Positions 21,080-30,374 of a stretch of 64,000 nucleotides of DNA are shown piece after piece. This stretch comes from Microbacterium terregens (GTDB taxonomy: Bacteria; Actinomycetota; Actinomycetes; Actinomycetales; Microbacteriaceae). Position 1 is the stretch's first letter; each line of letters begins with the position of its first letter. Under the pieces are notes generated by a model. The model was not told the origin of the DNA and did not search any database. It saw only the letters and a list, made by a program, of their open reading frames with translations. Location of the stretch: positions 2,976,001-3,040,000 of the forward strand of contig NZ_BAAAWH010000001.1 of NCBI RefSeq assembly GCF_039534975.1, read 5' to 3'. The translations under genes were made by a program, and so were the position numbers.

Positions 21080-23596
21080 TCACGCGTCGGCGCCGTGCTC
21101 CACGTCCGCCGTCACGCCGATGACCGGGATGCTCGTCGTCACCGTCGGAACGGACGCCGACAGCACCGTGCCGTCTTCGCGGCGCACGTCCGCGAACTGC
21201 TTCAGCGACGGCCGTCCGGGAATCACCGGACCCTGGCCGACGAGAGGCACGACGACCTCTTCGCCCGCACCGATCGCGAACGGCTTGCCGCGCACGCTGA
21301 ACACCAGCGGATCGCCCTCGCCCGCGCGGATGCGGAACTGGTCGCTCGTGATCGTCACGTCCAGCGCCGTGCCGTGCCAGTGCAGCGTGTACGACAGCTC
21401 GGGCCAATCCACCGGCAGTCGGGGATCGAATGTCAGCTCGCCGAAATGGTCGCGCATGCCACCGAAGCCGGACACCAGCGCGGTCCATACGCCACCTGCC
21501 GACGCGACGTGCACGCCGTCTGCGGCGTTGTGATGGAGGTCACCGAGGTCGACGAAGATCGACTCGCGGAAGTAGTCCAACGCGAGGTCCTGGTAGCCGA
21601 CCTCGGCGGCGAGAATCGCCTGGACGACGGCGGAGAGGGTCGAATCTCCCGTGGTCAGCGGGTCGTAGTACTCGAAGTCGGCAAGTTTGTCCTCGTCCGA
21701 GAAGTGGTTGCCCTGAAGGAACAGCGCAAGCACCACATCCGCCTGCTTCAGCACCTGGTACCGGTAGATCACCAGCGGGTGGAAATGCAGCAGCAGCGGG
21801 CGCTGATCCGCGGGCGTGTGCTCGAGGTCCCAGACCTCGCGCTCCAGGAACACGGCGTCCTGGGGGTGGATGCCGAGGGCCGGGCTGAACGGGATGTGCA
21901 TGGCCTCGGCAGCCCGCTCCCACCCTTCCGGCTCGGACGGGTCCAACCCCAGTCGGTCGGTCATCGCCCGGTAGGCGTCCGGATCGTCCTCGGACATCTC
22001 GCGCACGGTGCGCGCGGCGAAGCGGAGGTTGAAACGCGCCATCACGTTCGTGAACAGGTTGTCGTTGACGACGGTCGTGTACTCATCGGGTCCGGTCACG
22101 CCGTGGATGTGGAACGACTCTTCGCCGTCCGTGTCGCTCGTGCGCCAGAACCCGAGCGTCGCCCACAGCCGGGCGGTCTCGACCGCGATGTCGACGCCCT
22201 CGCGGTGCAGGTACTCCACATCCCCGGTGGCGCGCACGTACTTCGCCAGCGCGAAGCACACGTCCGCGTTGATGTGGTACTGGGCCGTGCCGGCGGCGTA
22301 GTAGGCGGATGCCTCCTCGCCATTGATCGTGCGCCACGGGAACAGCACGCCGTGCTCGTTCAGCTGGTGCGCGCGACGGCGTGCGGCCGGGAGCATCAGA
22401 TACCGCATCCGGATCGCGTTGCGCGCCCACAGCGGCGTCGTGTACGCCAGGAAGGGCAGCACGTAGATCTCGGTGTCCCAGAAGTAGTGACCGCTGTATC
22501 CCGACCCGGTGACCCCCTTGGCGGGGATGCCCTGCCCATCGGCGCGCGCGGCGGCCTGGGCGAGCTGGAACAGGCACCAACGGGTCGCCTGCTGGAGATC
22601 GTCGTGGCCCCCGATGCGCACATCGGAGCGGGACCAGAACCCGTCGAGCCAGAGACGCTGACGCTCGTACTGCAGCTCGACGCCTTCGACCTCGACGCGA
22701 TCCAACGTCCGACGGCAGCGGTCGACCAGTTCGCGTGCCGGCACGCCACGGGAGGTGTGATAGCTGACGAGCTTGGTGATCCGGATGGGCACTCCGGCGC
22801 GGGCTTGGACGCGGAAGACGTCCTTCGCGATATCGGGTTCCACCAGCGTGCGGTGGGTGTACTCGTTCTCGGTCTCGACGAGGTGGTCGGCCACGACCGC
22901 CATCGTCATCTCGGAATCGGTCACCTCGTACGAGAGCGCCGAGCGACCTTTGTCCTGCCAGTACTCCTGCGGCTGCAGCACGCGCTCATGGATCCGCTCC
23001 GCCTTGCGGGGGTCGAAGCCCGCCTTCTTGGAGGCCGTCGTCGTGCCGCCGTAGACGTTCTCGCCGTCCTGCCTGTTGATGACCTGGCAGCTGACGGTCA
23101 CGGGGGCGTCGGCGTTGAGCACGGTCACCTCGAGGCGGAGGATCGCGAGGTGCTTCTCCTCGAAGGAGACCAGGCGGTCATCCTCGACCAGCACATCCTT
23201 GCCCGACGGGGTGGTCCAGCGGATGCGACGGCGCAGCACTCCCGCGCGCATGTCGAGGACGCGCTGGTACTCGCGGACGTCGGCGGTGTCCAGCGAGAGG
23301 GGCTCGTCGTCGACGTAGACCCGCATCACCTTCGCGTCGGGCGCGTTGATGATGGTCTGCCCGACCTCCGCGAAGCCGTACGCCTGCTCGGCGTGACGGA
23401 TCGGGAACGTCTCGTGGAATCCGTTGATGAACGTGCCGTGCTCCTGCGCGAAGCGGCCTTCGATCTGATTCCCGCGCAGCCCCAGGTAGCCGTTGCCGAC
23501 CGAGAAGATCGTCTCGGTCACCCCCACGTCCTCCATCGAGAAACTGGTCTCGACGAGGTTCCACGGGTCGATGGGAAAGCGGTCGCGGTCCATCAT
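21080..23596 (-). CDS. GH65 family alpha-glucoside phosphorylase
   Basis: Glycoside hydrolase family 65 enzyme of 838 aa. Such enzymes split an alpha-glucoside (maltose, trehalose, kojibiose or nigerose) with phosphate and inversion, giving beta-glucose 1-phosphate. The N-terminal beta domain (NGYLGLRG) leads into the (alpha/alpha)6 barrel. The general acid is Glu in GVTGPDEYT (about residue 505), and SGYSGHYFWDTEIYVLPF marks the sugar site. The start codon overlaps the stop of the upstream mutase (ATGATG), so the two are coupled. The partner's product supports phosphorolysis over hydrolysis. The exact disaccharide cannot be read. Confidence 0.9.
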   Translation of the reverse strand: MMDRDRFPIDPWNLVETSFSMEDVGVTETIFSVGNGYLGLRGNQIEGRFAQEHGTFINGFHETFPIRHAEQAYGFAEVGQTIINAPDAKVMRVYVDDEPLSLDTADVREYQRVLDMRAGVLRRRIRWTTPSGKDVLVEDDRLVSFEEKHLAILRLEVTVLNADAPVTVSCQVINRQDGENVYGGTTTASKKAGFDPRKAERIHERVLQPQEYWQDKGRSALSYEVTDSEMTMAVVADHLVETENEYTHRTLVEPDIAKDVFRVQARAGVPIRITKLVSYHTSRGVPARELVDRCRRTLDRVEVEGVELQYERQRLWLDGFWSRSDVRIGGHDDLQQATRWCLFQLAQAAARADGQGIPAKGVTGSGYSGHYFWDTEIYVLPFLAYTTPLWARNAIRMRYLMLPAARRRAHQLNEHGVLFPWRTINGEEASAYYAAGTAQYHINADVCFALAKYVRATGDVEYLHREGVDIAVETARLWATLGFWRTSDTDGEESFHIHGVTGPDEYTTVVNDNLFTNVMARFNLRFAARTVREMSEDDPDAYRAMTDRLGLDPSEPEGWERAAEAMHIPFSPALGIHPQDAVFLEREVWDLEHTPADQRPLLLHFHPLVIYRYQVLKQADVVLALFLQGNHFSDEDKLADFEYYDPLTTGDSTLSAVVQAILAAEVGYQDLALDYFRESIFVDLGDLHHNAADGVHVASAGGVWTALVSGFGGMRDHFGELTFDPRLPVDWPELSYTLHWHGTALDVTITSDQFRIRAGEGDPLVFSVRGKPFAIGAGEEVVVPLVGQGPVIPGRPSLKQFADVRREDGTVLSASVPTVTTSIPVIGVTADVEHGADA

Positions 23597-24366
23597 GCGG
23601 AGTGCTCCTGGGCTTCGGTCGGGGCGGAGGATTCGGGGCGTACGAACGCGGCGAGATCGTTGACGACGACATGCGCTCCGGCGCGGCGCAGTTCGTCCGG
23701 GCCGGTGCCGCGATCGACGCCGATGACCAGGGCGAACCCGCCGGCAGCGGCGGACTGCACTCCGCTGATGGCATCTTCGACCGCGGCGCTGCGAGCGGGA
23801 TCGACGCCGAGCATCCGTGCGGCCTCGACGAACACGTCCGGCGCCGGCTTCGAGGCGAGATGGTCGCGTTCGGCGATCACGCCATCCATCACGACGGGGA
23901 ATCGCTCGCGAAGACCGGCGGACTGCAGCACCTCTTCAGCGTTCTTCGAACTGGACACCACCGCGGTGGGCGTGCCCGCGGCATCCAACTGGTCCAAGAG
24001 CGCGACCGAACCCGGGTACGCCACGATGCCTTCGGCCCGCAGCAGCCGCGAGAACACCACGTTCTTGCGGTTTCCGATGCCGCACACCGTGTCGGCCGTC
24101 GGCGGGTCGGCGGGATCGCCCCATGGCACCTCGACGTCCCGGCTGCGCAGGAGACTGGCCACGCCGTCGTAGCGCTTCTTGCCGTCGAGGTAGTCGAAGT
24201 AATCCCGCTCGGTGTACGCCGGCGTGATGTCCCAGGCGGTGAACAGCTCCTCGAACATGGCCTGCCAGGCGTGCATGTGCACCTCGGCGGTAGGCGTGAG
24301 GACGCCGTCCAGATCGAACAGGACAGCGTCGAATGAAGTGAGGTCGGGCAGGGCGTCGACGGTCAC
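23593..24366 (-). CDS. pgmB: Beta-phosphoglucomutase (HAD family)
   Basis: HAD-family mutase of 257 aa that should convert beta-glucose 1-phosphate to glucose 6-phosphate. The nucleophile block FDLDGVLTP (Asp18, Asp20) is at the N-terminus. The helical cap contains YFDYLDGKKRYDGV, and then VVSSSKNAEEVL and VFVEAARMLGV with AAVEDAISGVQSA follow. GTG is chosen with GGAGG four bases upstream. Overlap with the GH65 gene points to one route: disaccharide, phosphorolysis, mutase, glycolysis. No sugar transporter or regulator is adjacent. Confidence 0.9.
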   Translation of the reverse strand: MTVDALPDLTSFDAVLFDLDGVLTPTAEVHMHAWQAMFEELFTAWDITPAYTERDYFDYLDGKKRYDGVASLLRSRDVEVPWGDPADPPTADTVCGIGNRKNVVFSRLLRAEGIVAYPGSVALLDQLDAAGTPTAVVSSSKNAEEVLQSAGLRERFPVVMDGVIAERDHLASKPAPDVFVEAARMLGVDPARSAAVEDAISGVQSAAAGGFALVIGVDRGTGPDELRRAGAHVVVNDLAAFVRPESSAPTEAQEHSA

Positions 24367-24480
24367 GAAACCTCCAGGGCGAGGTGCGGATGACGGGCTG
24401 CGGCTCGTCTTTGCGCCGTCCTTCAGCGTAGTCGGACGCGGTCGCGCACCATAACCGGCTCGGGCCTGGACACGACCCGC

Positions 24481-25707
24481 TCAGACCTCGACGACGGCGA
24501 GGGTCTGCCGGGCGATCTCGAGTTCCTCGTTCGTCGGGACGACCAGCACGGTCACGCGCGATGCGTCGCTCGAAATGACCCTGATGCCGCGGGCGGGCGT
24601 CGCATTGCGTTCCGGGTCGACCTCGACGCCGGCGAACCCGAGTGTCTCCAGCGCTGCGGCACGCACCACCGGTGCGTTCTCGCCGACACCTGCCGTGAAG
24701 GAGATGACATCCACGCCGCCCATCTGGGCGATGTACGAGCCGGCGTAGCTGCGCAGCCGGTGCACGTACACCTCGAACGCGAGGACGGCCCGGTCCTCGC
24801 CGCGCTCGATCGCCGCACGGATATCTCGATAGTCGGAGTACCCGGACAGGCCCAGCAACCCGCTGCGCTTGTTGAGCAGGTCGTCGAGTTCGTCGATCGA
24901 CATGCCCGCCCGGCGCGCGAGGTGGAACAGGGCGGCGGGGTCGATGTCCCCCGAGCGCGTGCCCATCACGAGTCCCTCGAGCGGCGTGAGGCCCATGGAG
25001 GTCTCCACCGAACGGCCACCGTCGACAGCGGTGGCGGATGCGCCGTTGCCGAGATGGAACACGATCTGCTTCAATTCGGCCAGCGGCCGCCCGACGAACT
25101 CCGCGGCCCGCTCGCTGACGAACTTGTGGCTCGTCCCGTGGAACCCGTAGCGGCGGATGCGATACTGCTCGGCGAGGTCCTCGTCGATGGCGTAGGTGTA
25201 TGCCGCGCGAGGCAAGGTCTGATGGAACGCCGTGTCGAAGACCGCGACGTGCGGGACGTCCGGGAACGCCTGCTTCGCCGCCTCGATTCCGGCGAGATTC
25301 GCCGGATTGTGCAGCGGTGCGAGCACGGCGAGCTCGGCGATGTTGATCTCGACCAGCCGTGTGATCAGGGTGGGCTCGAAGAACCTCGCCCCGCCGTGCA
25401 CGACGCGATGGCCGACGGCGATGGGCGGACGTTCGGCCAGCGACGGCCCGTTCTGCGCAAAGGCCTCCAGCATGACGGCGAAGCCCGCGGTGTGATCGGG
25501 AATCGGGAGCTCGCGCGTGTAGGTCGCGTCCAGCATCGTGGGAGCGGGGCCATCGGAGGGCGCGGCGAACACCGTGTGCGTCGATCGGCCGGACTCTTCG
25601 CCGATGCGCTCGACGAGTCCCGACGCCAGTACGGTCTCGGCATCCATATCCATCAGCTGGTACTTGAACGACGACGAGCCGCTGTTGACCACGAGCACCA
25701 CACTCAC
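24481..25707 (-). CDS. ackA: Acetate kinase
   Basis: Acetate kinase of 408 aa that makes ATP and acetate from acetyl phosphate, reversibly. The N-terminal signature is VVNSGSSSFKYQL. HRVVHGGARF and the phosphate-binding HLGNGASATAV follow, then SMGLTPLEGLVMGTRSGD and the C-terminal TAGVGENAP. The start overlaps the pta stop by four bases (GTGA), so the two form a coupled pta-ackA pair. Confidence 0.97.
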   Translation of the reverse strand: MSVVLVVNSGSSSFKYQLMDMDAETVLASGLVERIGEESGRSTHTVFAAPSDGPAPTMLDATYTRELPIPDHTAGFAVMLEAFAQNGPSLAERPPIAVGHRVVHGGARFFEPTLITRLVEINIAELAVLAPLHNPANLAGIEAAKQAFPDVPHVAVFDTAFHQTLPRAAYTYAIDEDLAEQYRIRRYGFHGTSHKFVSERAAEFVGRPLAELKQIVFHLGNGASATAVDGGRSVETSMGLTPLEGLVMGTRSGDIDPAALFHLARRAGMSIDELDDLLNKRSGLLGLSGYSDYRDIRAAIERGEDRAVLAFEVYVHRLRSYAGSYIAQMGGVDVISFTAGVGENAPVVRAAALETLGFAGVEVDPERNATPARGIRVISSDASRVTVLVVPTNEELEIARQTLAVVEV

Positions 25708-27833
25708 GCGGGATCCTCCGCCTGCGCCTGGATGGCGGTGATCGCGATCGTGTTGACGATGTCGTCGACGGTCGCGCCGCGGGAGAGGTCGTTGATCGGC
25801 TTGTTCAGCCCCTGCAGGACGGGTCCGATCGCGACGGCGCCGGCGGAGCGCTGCACCGCCTTGTACGTGTTGTTGCCGGTGTTGAGGTCGGGGAAGATGA
25901 ACACCGTCGCGCGGCCGGCCACCACCGATCCGGGCATCTTCGCCGCGGCCACGGCGACGTCGGCGGCGGCGTCGTATTGGATCGGACCTTCGACGAGCAG
26001 CTCCGGCGCGCGTTCGCGGACCAGCAGCGTCGCGGCGCGCACCTTCTCGACCTCGGCTCCGGAACCGGACTCCCCCGTCGAGTAGGAGAGCATCGCGATG
26101 CGCGGATCGATGCCGAACTGGCTAGCCGTCGCGGCGGACGATACGGCGATGTCCGCGAGCTGCTCGGAGGTGGGATCGGGGATGACGGCGCAGTCGCCGT
26201 AGACGAGCACGCGGTCGGCGAGCGCCATCAGGAAGACGGATGAGACCACCGAGACGCCCGGCTTCGTCTTGATGATCTCGAACGCGGGCCGGATGGTGTG
26301 CGCCGTGGTGTGCGCGGCACCCGAGACCATCCCGTCCGCCAGACCGAGGTGCACCATGAGCGTGCCGAAGTAGGAGCCGTCCGTCACCGTGTCGGCCGCC
26401 TTGGCGAAGGTGACCCCCTTGTGCGCGCGCAGTCGCTGGTACTCGTGCGCGAAGCGATCCACGAGCACCGCATCGAACGGGCTCAGCACGTCGGCGGCGC
26501 GGATGTCGATGCCGAGTTCGATCGCGCGGCTGCGGACTTCGATCTCCTCCCCCAGGATCGTCAGGTCTGCGATGCCCCGCGCGAGCACGGTCGCCGCGGC
26601 GCGCAGCACCCGGTCGTCCTGGCCCTCGGGCAGCACGATGCGCCGGCGCTGGGCCCGCGCGCGTTCGATGAGCCGATACTCGAACATCAACGGAGTGACG
26701 ACGGCGGAGTGGGCCAGACCCAGCGAGCGCGTGAGTTCCTGCGTGTCGACGGAGCGCTCGAACAGCGCCAGGGCGGTGTCGTAGCGTCGTGACGAGTCCG
26801 CGGCGAGGCGGCCGCGCGTGTTCATGATCCGCACGGTGGTGTCGTACGTGCCGAGGTCGGTCGCGATGATCGGGAGCGATGACCCGAGCCCGTCGATGAG
26901 CCGGTCGATCGCATCGGGCAACGGGAACGGGCCGTTCAGAACGACGCCGGCGATGGACGGGAACGTTCCCGACGCGTTCGCCAGCAGCGTCGCCAGCAGC
27001 ACCTCGGTGCGATCGGCCGGGATGACCGCGATCGCACCCTCGGTGAGCCGGGGAAGGACATTGACCATGGACATGCCCGCGACGACGACGTCGAGCACCT
27101 CACGCGTGAGCAGATCCGGGTCGCCCTTGACCAGGCGGCCGTTCACCGAGCGCATCACGCCCCGCACGGACGGGGCGATCAGGAACCGGTCTTCGGGGAT
27201 CGCCCAGACCGGAACCGGGTCGCCCCCGGAGCGGAACCCCGTCAGCACCTCTTCGATCGAGCTGATCACGGCGGCGAGGTCATCGGGTTCTGTGCGGTTG
27301 GCGATGACCGCGAAGAGGCTGGCGCGCTCGTGCGCGAGCTCGGCCAGGGCGAGAGAGGTGATCTGCCCCACCTGTTCGGGCGTCCGTGGCGACGAGGCGC
27401 CCAGCTGCTCGCCCTGGCCCGCGCGACCGCTGAGCACCAACAGCACGGGGGCGCCGAGGTTCGCAGCGATGCGCGCGTTGTAGCTGAGCTCTGCGGGACT
27501 GCCGACGTCGGTGTAGTCGCTGCCGACGATCACGACCGCGTCGCATTGCGCCTCGACGGCCTTGTAGCGCTCGACGATGCGGGCGAGGGACGCATCGGGG
27601 TCCTGGCGTACGTCGTCGTAGGTGACGCCGATGCACTCGTCGTAGTCGAGATCGACGCCGTCATGCGCGAGCAGCATTTCCAGGACGTAGTCGCGTTCGA
27701 CTGTCGAGCGCGCGACGGCCCGGAAGACGCCCACGCGCGGGGTGGCGCGACTGAGTGTGTCCAGGACGCCCAGCGCGACGGTCGACTTGCCCGAGTGGCC
27801 TTCGGCCGAGGTGATCAGGATGCTCTGCGCCAC
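25704..27833 (-). CDS. pta: Phosphate acetyltransferase
   Basis: Long-form phosphotransacetylase of 709 aa that exchanges CoA and phosphate between acetyl-CoA and acetyl phosphate. The N-terminal P-loop-like dethiobiotin-synthase domain (ITSAEGHSGKSTVALG) is followed by a DRTGG domain and then the catalytic C-terminal domain (LPEGQDDRVLRAA, SYSTGESGSGAEVEKV, FPDLNTGNNTYKAVQR). GTG at 27833 is six bases after TAGGCT (27840-27845), so it is probably leaderless. With ackA it supports overflow acetate production or acetate uptake. Confidence 0.96.
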   Translation of the reverse strand: MAQSILITSAEGHSGKSTVALGVLDTLSRATPRVGVFRAVARSTVERDYVLEMLLAHDGVDLDYDECIGVTYDDVRQDPDASLARIVERYKAVEAQCDAVVIVGSDYTDVGSPAELSYNARIAANLGAPVLLVLSGRAGQGEQLGASSPRTPEQVGQITSLALAELAHERASLFAVIANRTEPDDLAAVISSIEEVLTGFRSGGDPVPVWAIPEDRFLIAPSVRGVMRSVNGRLVKGDPDLLTREVLDVVVAGMSMVNVLPRLTEGAIAVIPADRTEVLLATLLANASGTFPSIAGVVLNGPFPLPDAIDRLIDGLGSSLPIIATDLGTYDTTVRIMNTRGRLAADSSRRYDTALALFERSVDTQELTRSLGLAHSAVVTPLMFEYRLIERARAQRRRIVLPEGQDDRVLRAAATVLARGIADLTILGEEIEVRSRAIELGIDIRAADVLSPFDAVLVDRFAHEYQRLRAHKGVTFAKAADTVTDGSYFGTLMVHLGLADGMVSGAAHTTAHTIRPAFEIIKTKPGVSVVSSVFLMALADRVLVYGDCAVIPDPTSEQLADIAVSSAATASQFGIDPRIAMLSYSTGESGSGAEVEKVRAATLLVRERAPELLVEGPIQYDAAADVAVAAAKMPGSVVAGRATVFIFPDLNTGNNTYKAVQRSAGAVAIGPVLQGLNKPINDLSRGATVDDIVNTIAITAIQAQAEDPA

Positions 27834-27965
27834 CCGCCCAGCCTACGGGCGCGTTTGCCCAGGAGACAGTGGACGAAGAAACACCCGCCGCGCGGGCCTC
27901 GTGGCCGAGCGCGGGAGCCCGCACCGGCATCCGAGACGATGTCGTCGCTGACGCTGCCCGGGAAA

Positions 27966-28058
27966 ATTAAGACTCTCCGCGAACCCGGCAGAGCCCGGTT
28001 ACCCTTGCTACGTTTCCGTCCTGGGGGAGTTGGCCTGGATGCCGCCTCGCGGAGAGCT
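27966..28058 (-). ncRNA. ffs: SRP RNA (4.5S, bacterial small type)
   Basis: RNA of the signal recognition particle, which pairs with Ffh to target membrane proteins. On the minus strand the ends CTCTCCGCGA (28047-28056) and TCGCGGAGAG (27973-27982) pair perfectly over ten bases. The tip has the conserved SRP domain IV: CAGG on one side, AGCA on the other, and the stem ACG-GAAA-CGT with a GNRA tetraloop (about 28004-28021). A TAGACT -10 box lies at 28065-28070, about seven bases before the inferred 5' end. T-rich sequence follows the 3' end. The exact ends are estimated. Confidence 0.88.
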
Positions 28059-28064
28059 GAGAAC

Positions 28065-28070
28065 AGTCTA
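28065..28070 (-). promoter_or_regulatory. -10 box of the SRP RNA gene
   Basis: TAGACT on the minus strand, placed to start transcription near 28057 at the foot of the SRP stem. Confidence 0.55.
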
Positions 28071-28095
28071 ACGGGTCGCGCAGGGGGCGACTTCG

Positions 28096-29745
28096 TCACT
28101 CGACGAGCGGAACGACCCGCGCCCCACCGTCACCATCCGCGATCACCAGCACCCGGGGCGCCGAAAGTCCACGCAGTGAATCCAGCACCGCGGGGAGGTC
28201 CGCCTCCGCGATCCGTACACTTTCGTCCGCCGCACGCCACACGCTGACGGGAGCTCCGGTCTCGGTTCGAAGGCGCTGCACGATCTCCCCCGCGTCGCCG
28301 CCGGTGATCAGAATCAACCGCCCGATGCTCTGCCGCCGAACGACCGTTGCGGCCAGGCCACGGTCACGGCGCCAGATCGCGAAGTGGTAGGCGAAGACGA
28401 CCGCGGTCGCGCTCAGAAGCCCCACGGGGGCCCGGACCCGCTCGATGAGACCGCCGGAGCCCTGGGGATCGAGCCCGAACTCGAACAGCCGGTACCCGAT
28501 GACCAGCAGCGTGATGATCGCCACCACGGCGCTCGCGCCGAAGACCGCGATGAGATAGACGCGGCGCGCCGGCTCCGCTGCTTCGTCCGGCGTCACCGCG
28601 CGCGCAGGGCGCCAGGCGAGCCACCACACCGGCGCGCCGATCACGAGCGCGCTGAGGCCGCCGAACAGCAGGGTTCGCGGGTCACTGTCCACGATGGTGC
28701 TGCCCAGAGCAGCCAGCAGCGCATTGACGATCACCCCGAACCCGCTCGCCGCCCCGATGAGTGCGACCGCCGATACCACCAGGCGCGCCGCGCGACGCGC
28801 CTGGACGGACCGGCCGGCGAGCACACCCACGTGGTACACCCACACGATGCCGCCGATCAGCGCGGCCGCGATCGCCACGTCCAGCGCGGAGGCGACCTCT
28901 GCGAGGGGGTCGGTGTCGAACAGTACGCGCAGCAGGACGAAGACGGCGGTACCGATCGCGACGAGAGTGGTCGCCGCGGCCGCGCCGACCACGAGAACCA
29001 GCAGAACCGCGCCGAAGGCTCCGGGCGCGTCCTTGGCCCGCTCGCGGAACCAGTGCCACCACCACACGAGCGCGCCGACCGCGGCCCAGACCAGGGCCTG
29101 CAGGAACGCCACCACCCAGTGCTGCGACTGCGCCAGGACGAGCGAGACATCGAGGAGCGCTTCGGAGACCAGGACCGCGATGGCCGCGATCGCCCCGGAT
29201 GCCGCGACCACGAGCCCGTACAGCGCGCCGAGTTGGACAGGCAGAGCCGGCAGACGGCCCGGCGCCGTCGCGGCGCTGCGCCGCATGTGTCGATGCCACA
29301 GCCAGACCCCGAGCCACACGATCCCGGTAGCGAGGTCTCCCGGCCGCCACTGCCCGTCGACGCCTGCGCTTGCGGCGCCCGCGAGCGCAGCCGTGGCCAC
29401 GATGAGGGAGGTGAGCGACATCGCCGTGAGGTACAGCGTCCACACCAGCGAGGCCCGCTCGGCGGGCTCGGCGAGTCGTCGACGCTCCCACCACCACAGC
29501 AGTCCGGCCAGCGGCGCGCCGATGAGGGTGAACGCCAGGGCTCGCGCGAGGCCCGCATCGTCGACGGTGATCAGGCCGATCGAGCCCATCGCCCGCTCGA
29601 GAAGTCCGCTGAGGCCGATCGCGGCGATCACCACGAGCGCGAACAGGATGACGAAGACGATGATGCGGCGCACCACCGACTGCGCATGACCGGTCGGTGC
29701 AGACGCGTCGCGGACCGTCCGCGACGCGTCTGCGTTCGCCGACAT
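28096..29745 (-). CDS. DUF5671 multi-helix membrane protein
   Basis: Membrane protein of 549 aa with roughly a dozen hydrophobic helices arranged as repeated DUF5671-like units (VRRIIVFVILFALVV and later similar segments). Each unit ends in a short Trp/Arg motif such as LLWWWERRRL, VWWWHWFRE and VWWLAWRP. A soluble C-terminal domain of about 90 residues follows, with GGDAGEIVQRLRTETG. ATG at 29745 overlaps the upstream stop (TGATG), so it is coupled to the small anchored protein before it. No function is known for this family. Confidence 0.7.
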   Translation of the reverse strand: MSANADASRTVRDASAPTGHAQSVVRRIIVFVILFALVVIAAIGLSGLLERAMGSIGLITVDDAGLARALAFTLIGAPLAGLLWWWERRRLAEPAERASLVWTLYLTAMSLTSLIVATAALAGAASAGVDGQWRPGDLATGIVWLGVWLWHRHMRRSAATAPGRLPALPVQLGALYGLVVAASGAIAAIAVLVSEALLDVSLVLAQSQHWVVAFLQALVWAAVGALVWWWHWFRERAKDAPGAFGAVLLVLVVGAAAATTLVAIGTAVFVLLRVLFDTDPLAEVASALDVAIAAALIGGIVWVYHVGVLAGRSVQARRAARLVVSAVALIGAASGFGVIVNALLAALGSTIVDSDPRTLLFGGLSALVIGAPVWWLAWRPARAVTPDEAAEPARRVYLIAVFGASAVVAIITLLVIGYRLFEFGLDPQGSGGLIERVRAPVGLLSATAVVFAYHFAIWRRDRGLAATVVRRQSIGRLILITGGDAGEIVQRLRTETGAPVSVWRAADESVRIAEADLPAVLDSLRGLSAPRVLVIADGDGGARVVPLVE

Positions 29746-30203
29746 CAGAGTCCGCTTTCGGCGCACACCGCGAATTGCCACGGAGCCATCTCGATCAGCC
29801 AGTCGCCGTTCGCCCGAACGAGCTCGAAGACCTCTTCGCTCTCATACTCACTGGCGCCGAGTGGGCCGGATCCGTACACGGTCACAACCAGCACGTGCAC
29901 GGTCGCGCTGTCGTCTCGCACCGTGCTCTCGACCAGCGTGACGCGTCGGTCATCGGTGCCCAGCGGGACGCGCTCGCAGGAGTCCGCAACCTCCGGGAGC
30001 AGGTAGGACAGCGCAGCGGGAACGTCGCCGTCGACCACGGCCTGGGAGTATCGCTGCACGACGCCTTCCGGCGTTGCGGCATCCAACTGGGTGGGGCCAC
30101 CCCGCGCGAGCACGGCGATCAGCGCGATGACGACGACCAGTCCGATTCCGGCGGCCAGCGCGATGAGAGTCAGTCGTGTTCGTCGGGAGTCGGCGTCGCT
30201 CAT
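29745..30203 (-). CDS. Single-helix anchored protein, function unknown
   Basis: Protein of 152 aa with a basic N-terminus, one transmembrane helix (LTLIALAAGIGLVVVIALIAVLA, about residues 11-33) and an extracytoplasmic domain. The domain starts with a helix (VVQRYSQAVVDGDV) and strands (VHVLVVTVYGSG, DWLIEMAPW), like an NTF2/DUF4878-type lipocalin-sized fold. That assignment is tentative. ATG at 30203 has no Shine-Dalgarno sequence, and CATGAT lies six bases before it. It is first in a two-gene unit with the DUF5671 protein, divergent from the MoxR operon. Confidence 0.6.
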   Translation of the reverse strand: MSDADSRRTRLTLIALAAGIGLVVVIALIAVLARGGPTQLDAATPEGVVQRYSQAVVDGDVPAALSYLLPEVADSCERVPLGTDDRRVTLVESTVRDDSATVHVLVVTVYGSGPLGASEYESEEVFELVRANGDWLIEMAPWQFAVCAESGL

Positions 30204-30319
30204 GGTGTCATCATGCCCTTTCCCCGTCGACGATCGCACGAACTGCGGGGGCCTGTCGGGCCGCGTGCGCGCCCGCGACGGAGTGCGTTCTCCCCGCCCC
30301 ACCGGCCACCCCCGCAGGA

Positions 30320-30325
30320 TACGAT
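30320..30325 (+). promoter_or_regulatory. -10 box of the MoxR operon
   Basis: TACGAT would start transcription near 30332. That gives a leader of about 43 bases to the TTG start at 30375. Confidence 0.4.
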
Positions 30326-30374
30326 CGACTGATGGGCGATGCCGCCCGTACACGTCGATCCTTGGGGGGTCGCT

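Noticed and set aside
21053..24172. 1039-codon open frame opposite the GH65 and mutase genes
   Set aside because: Antisense shadow of two clear genes, His/Arg/Val-rich and without family motifs. Long antisense frames are expected at this GC content.
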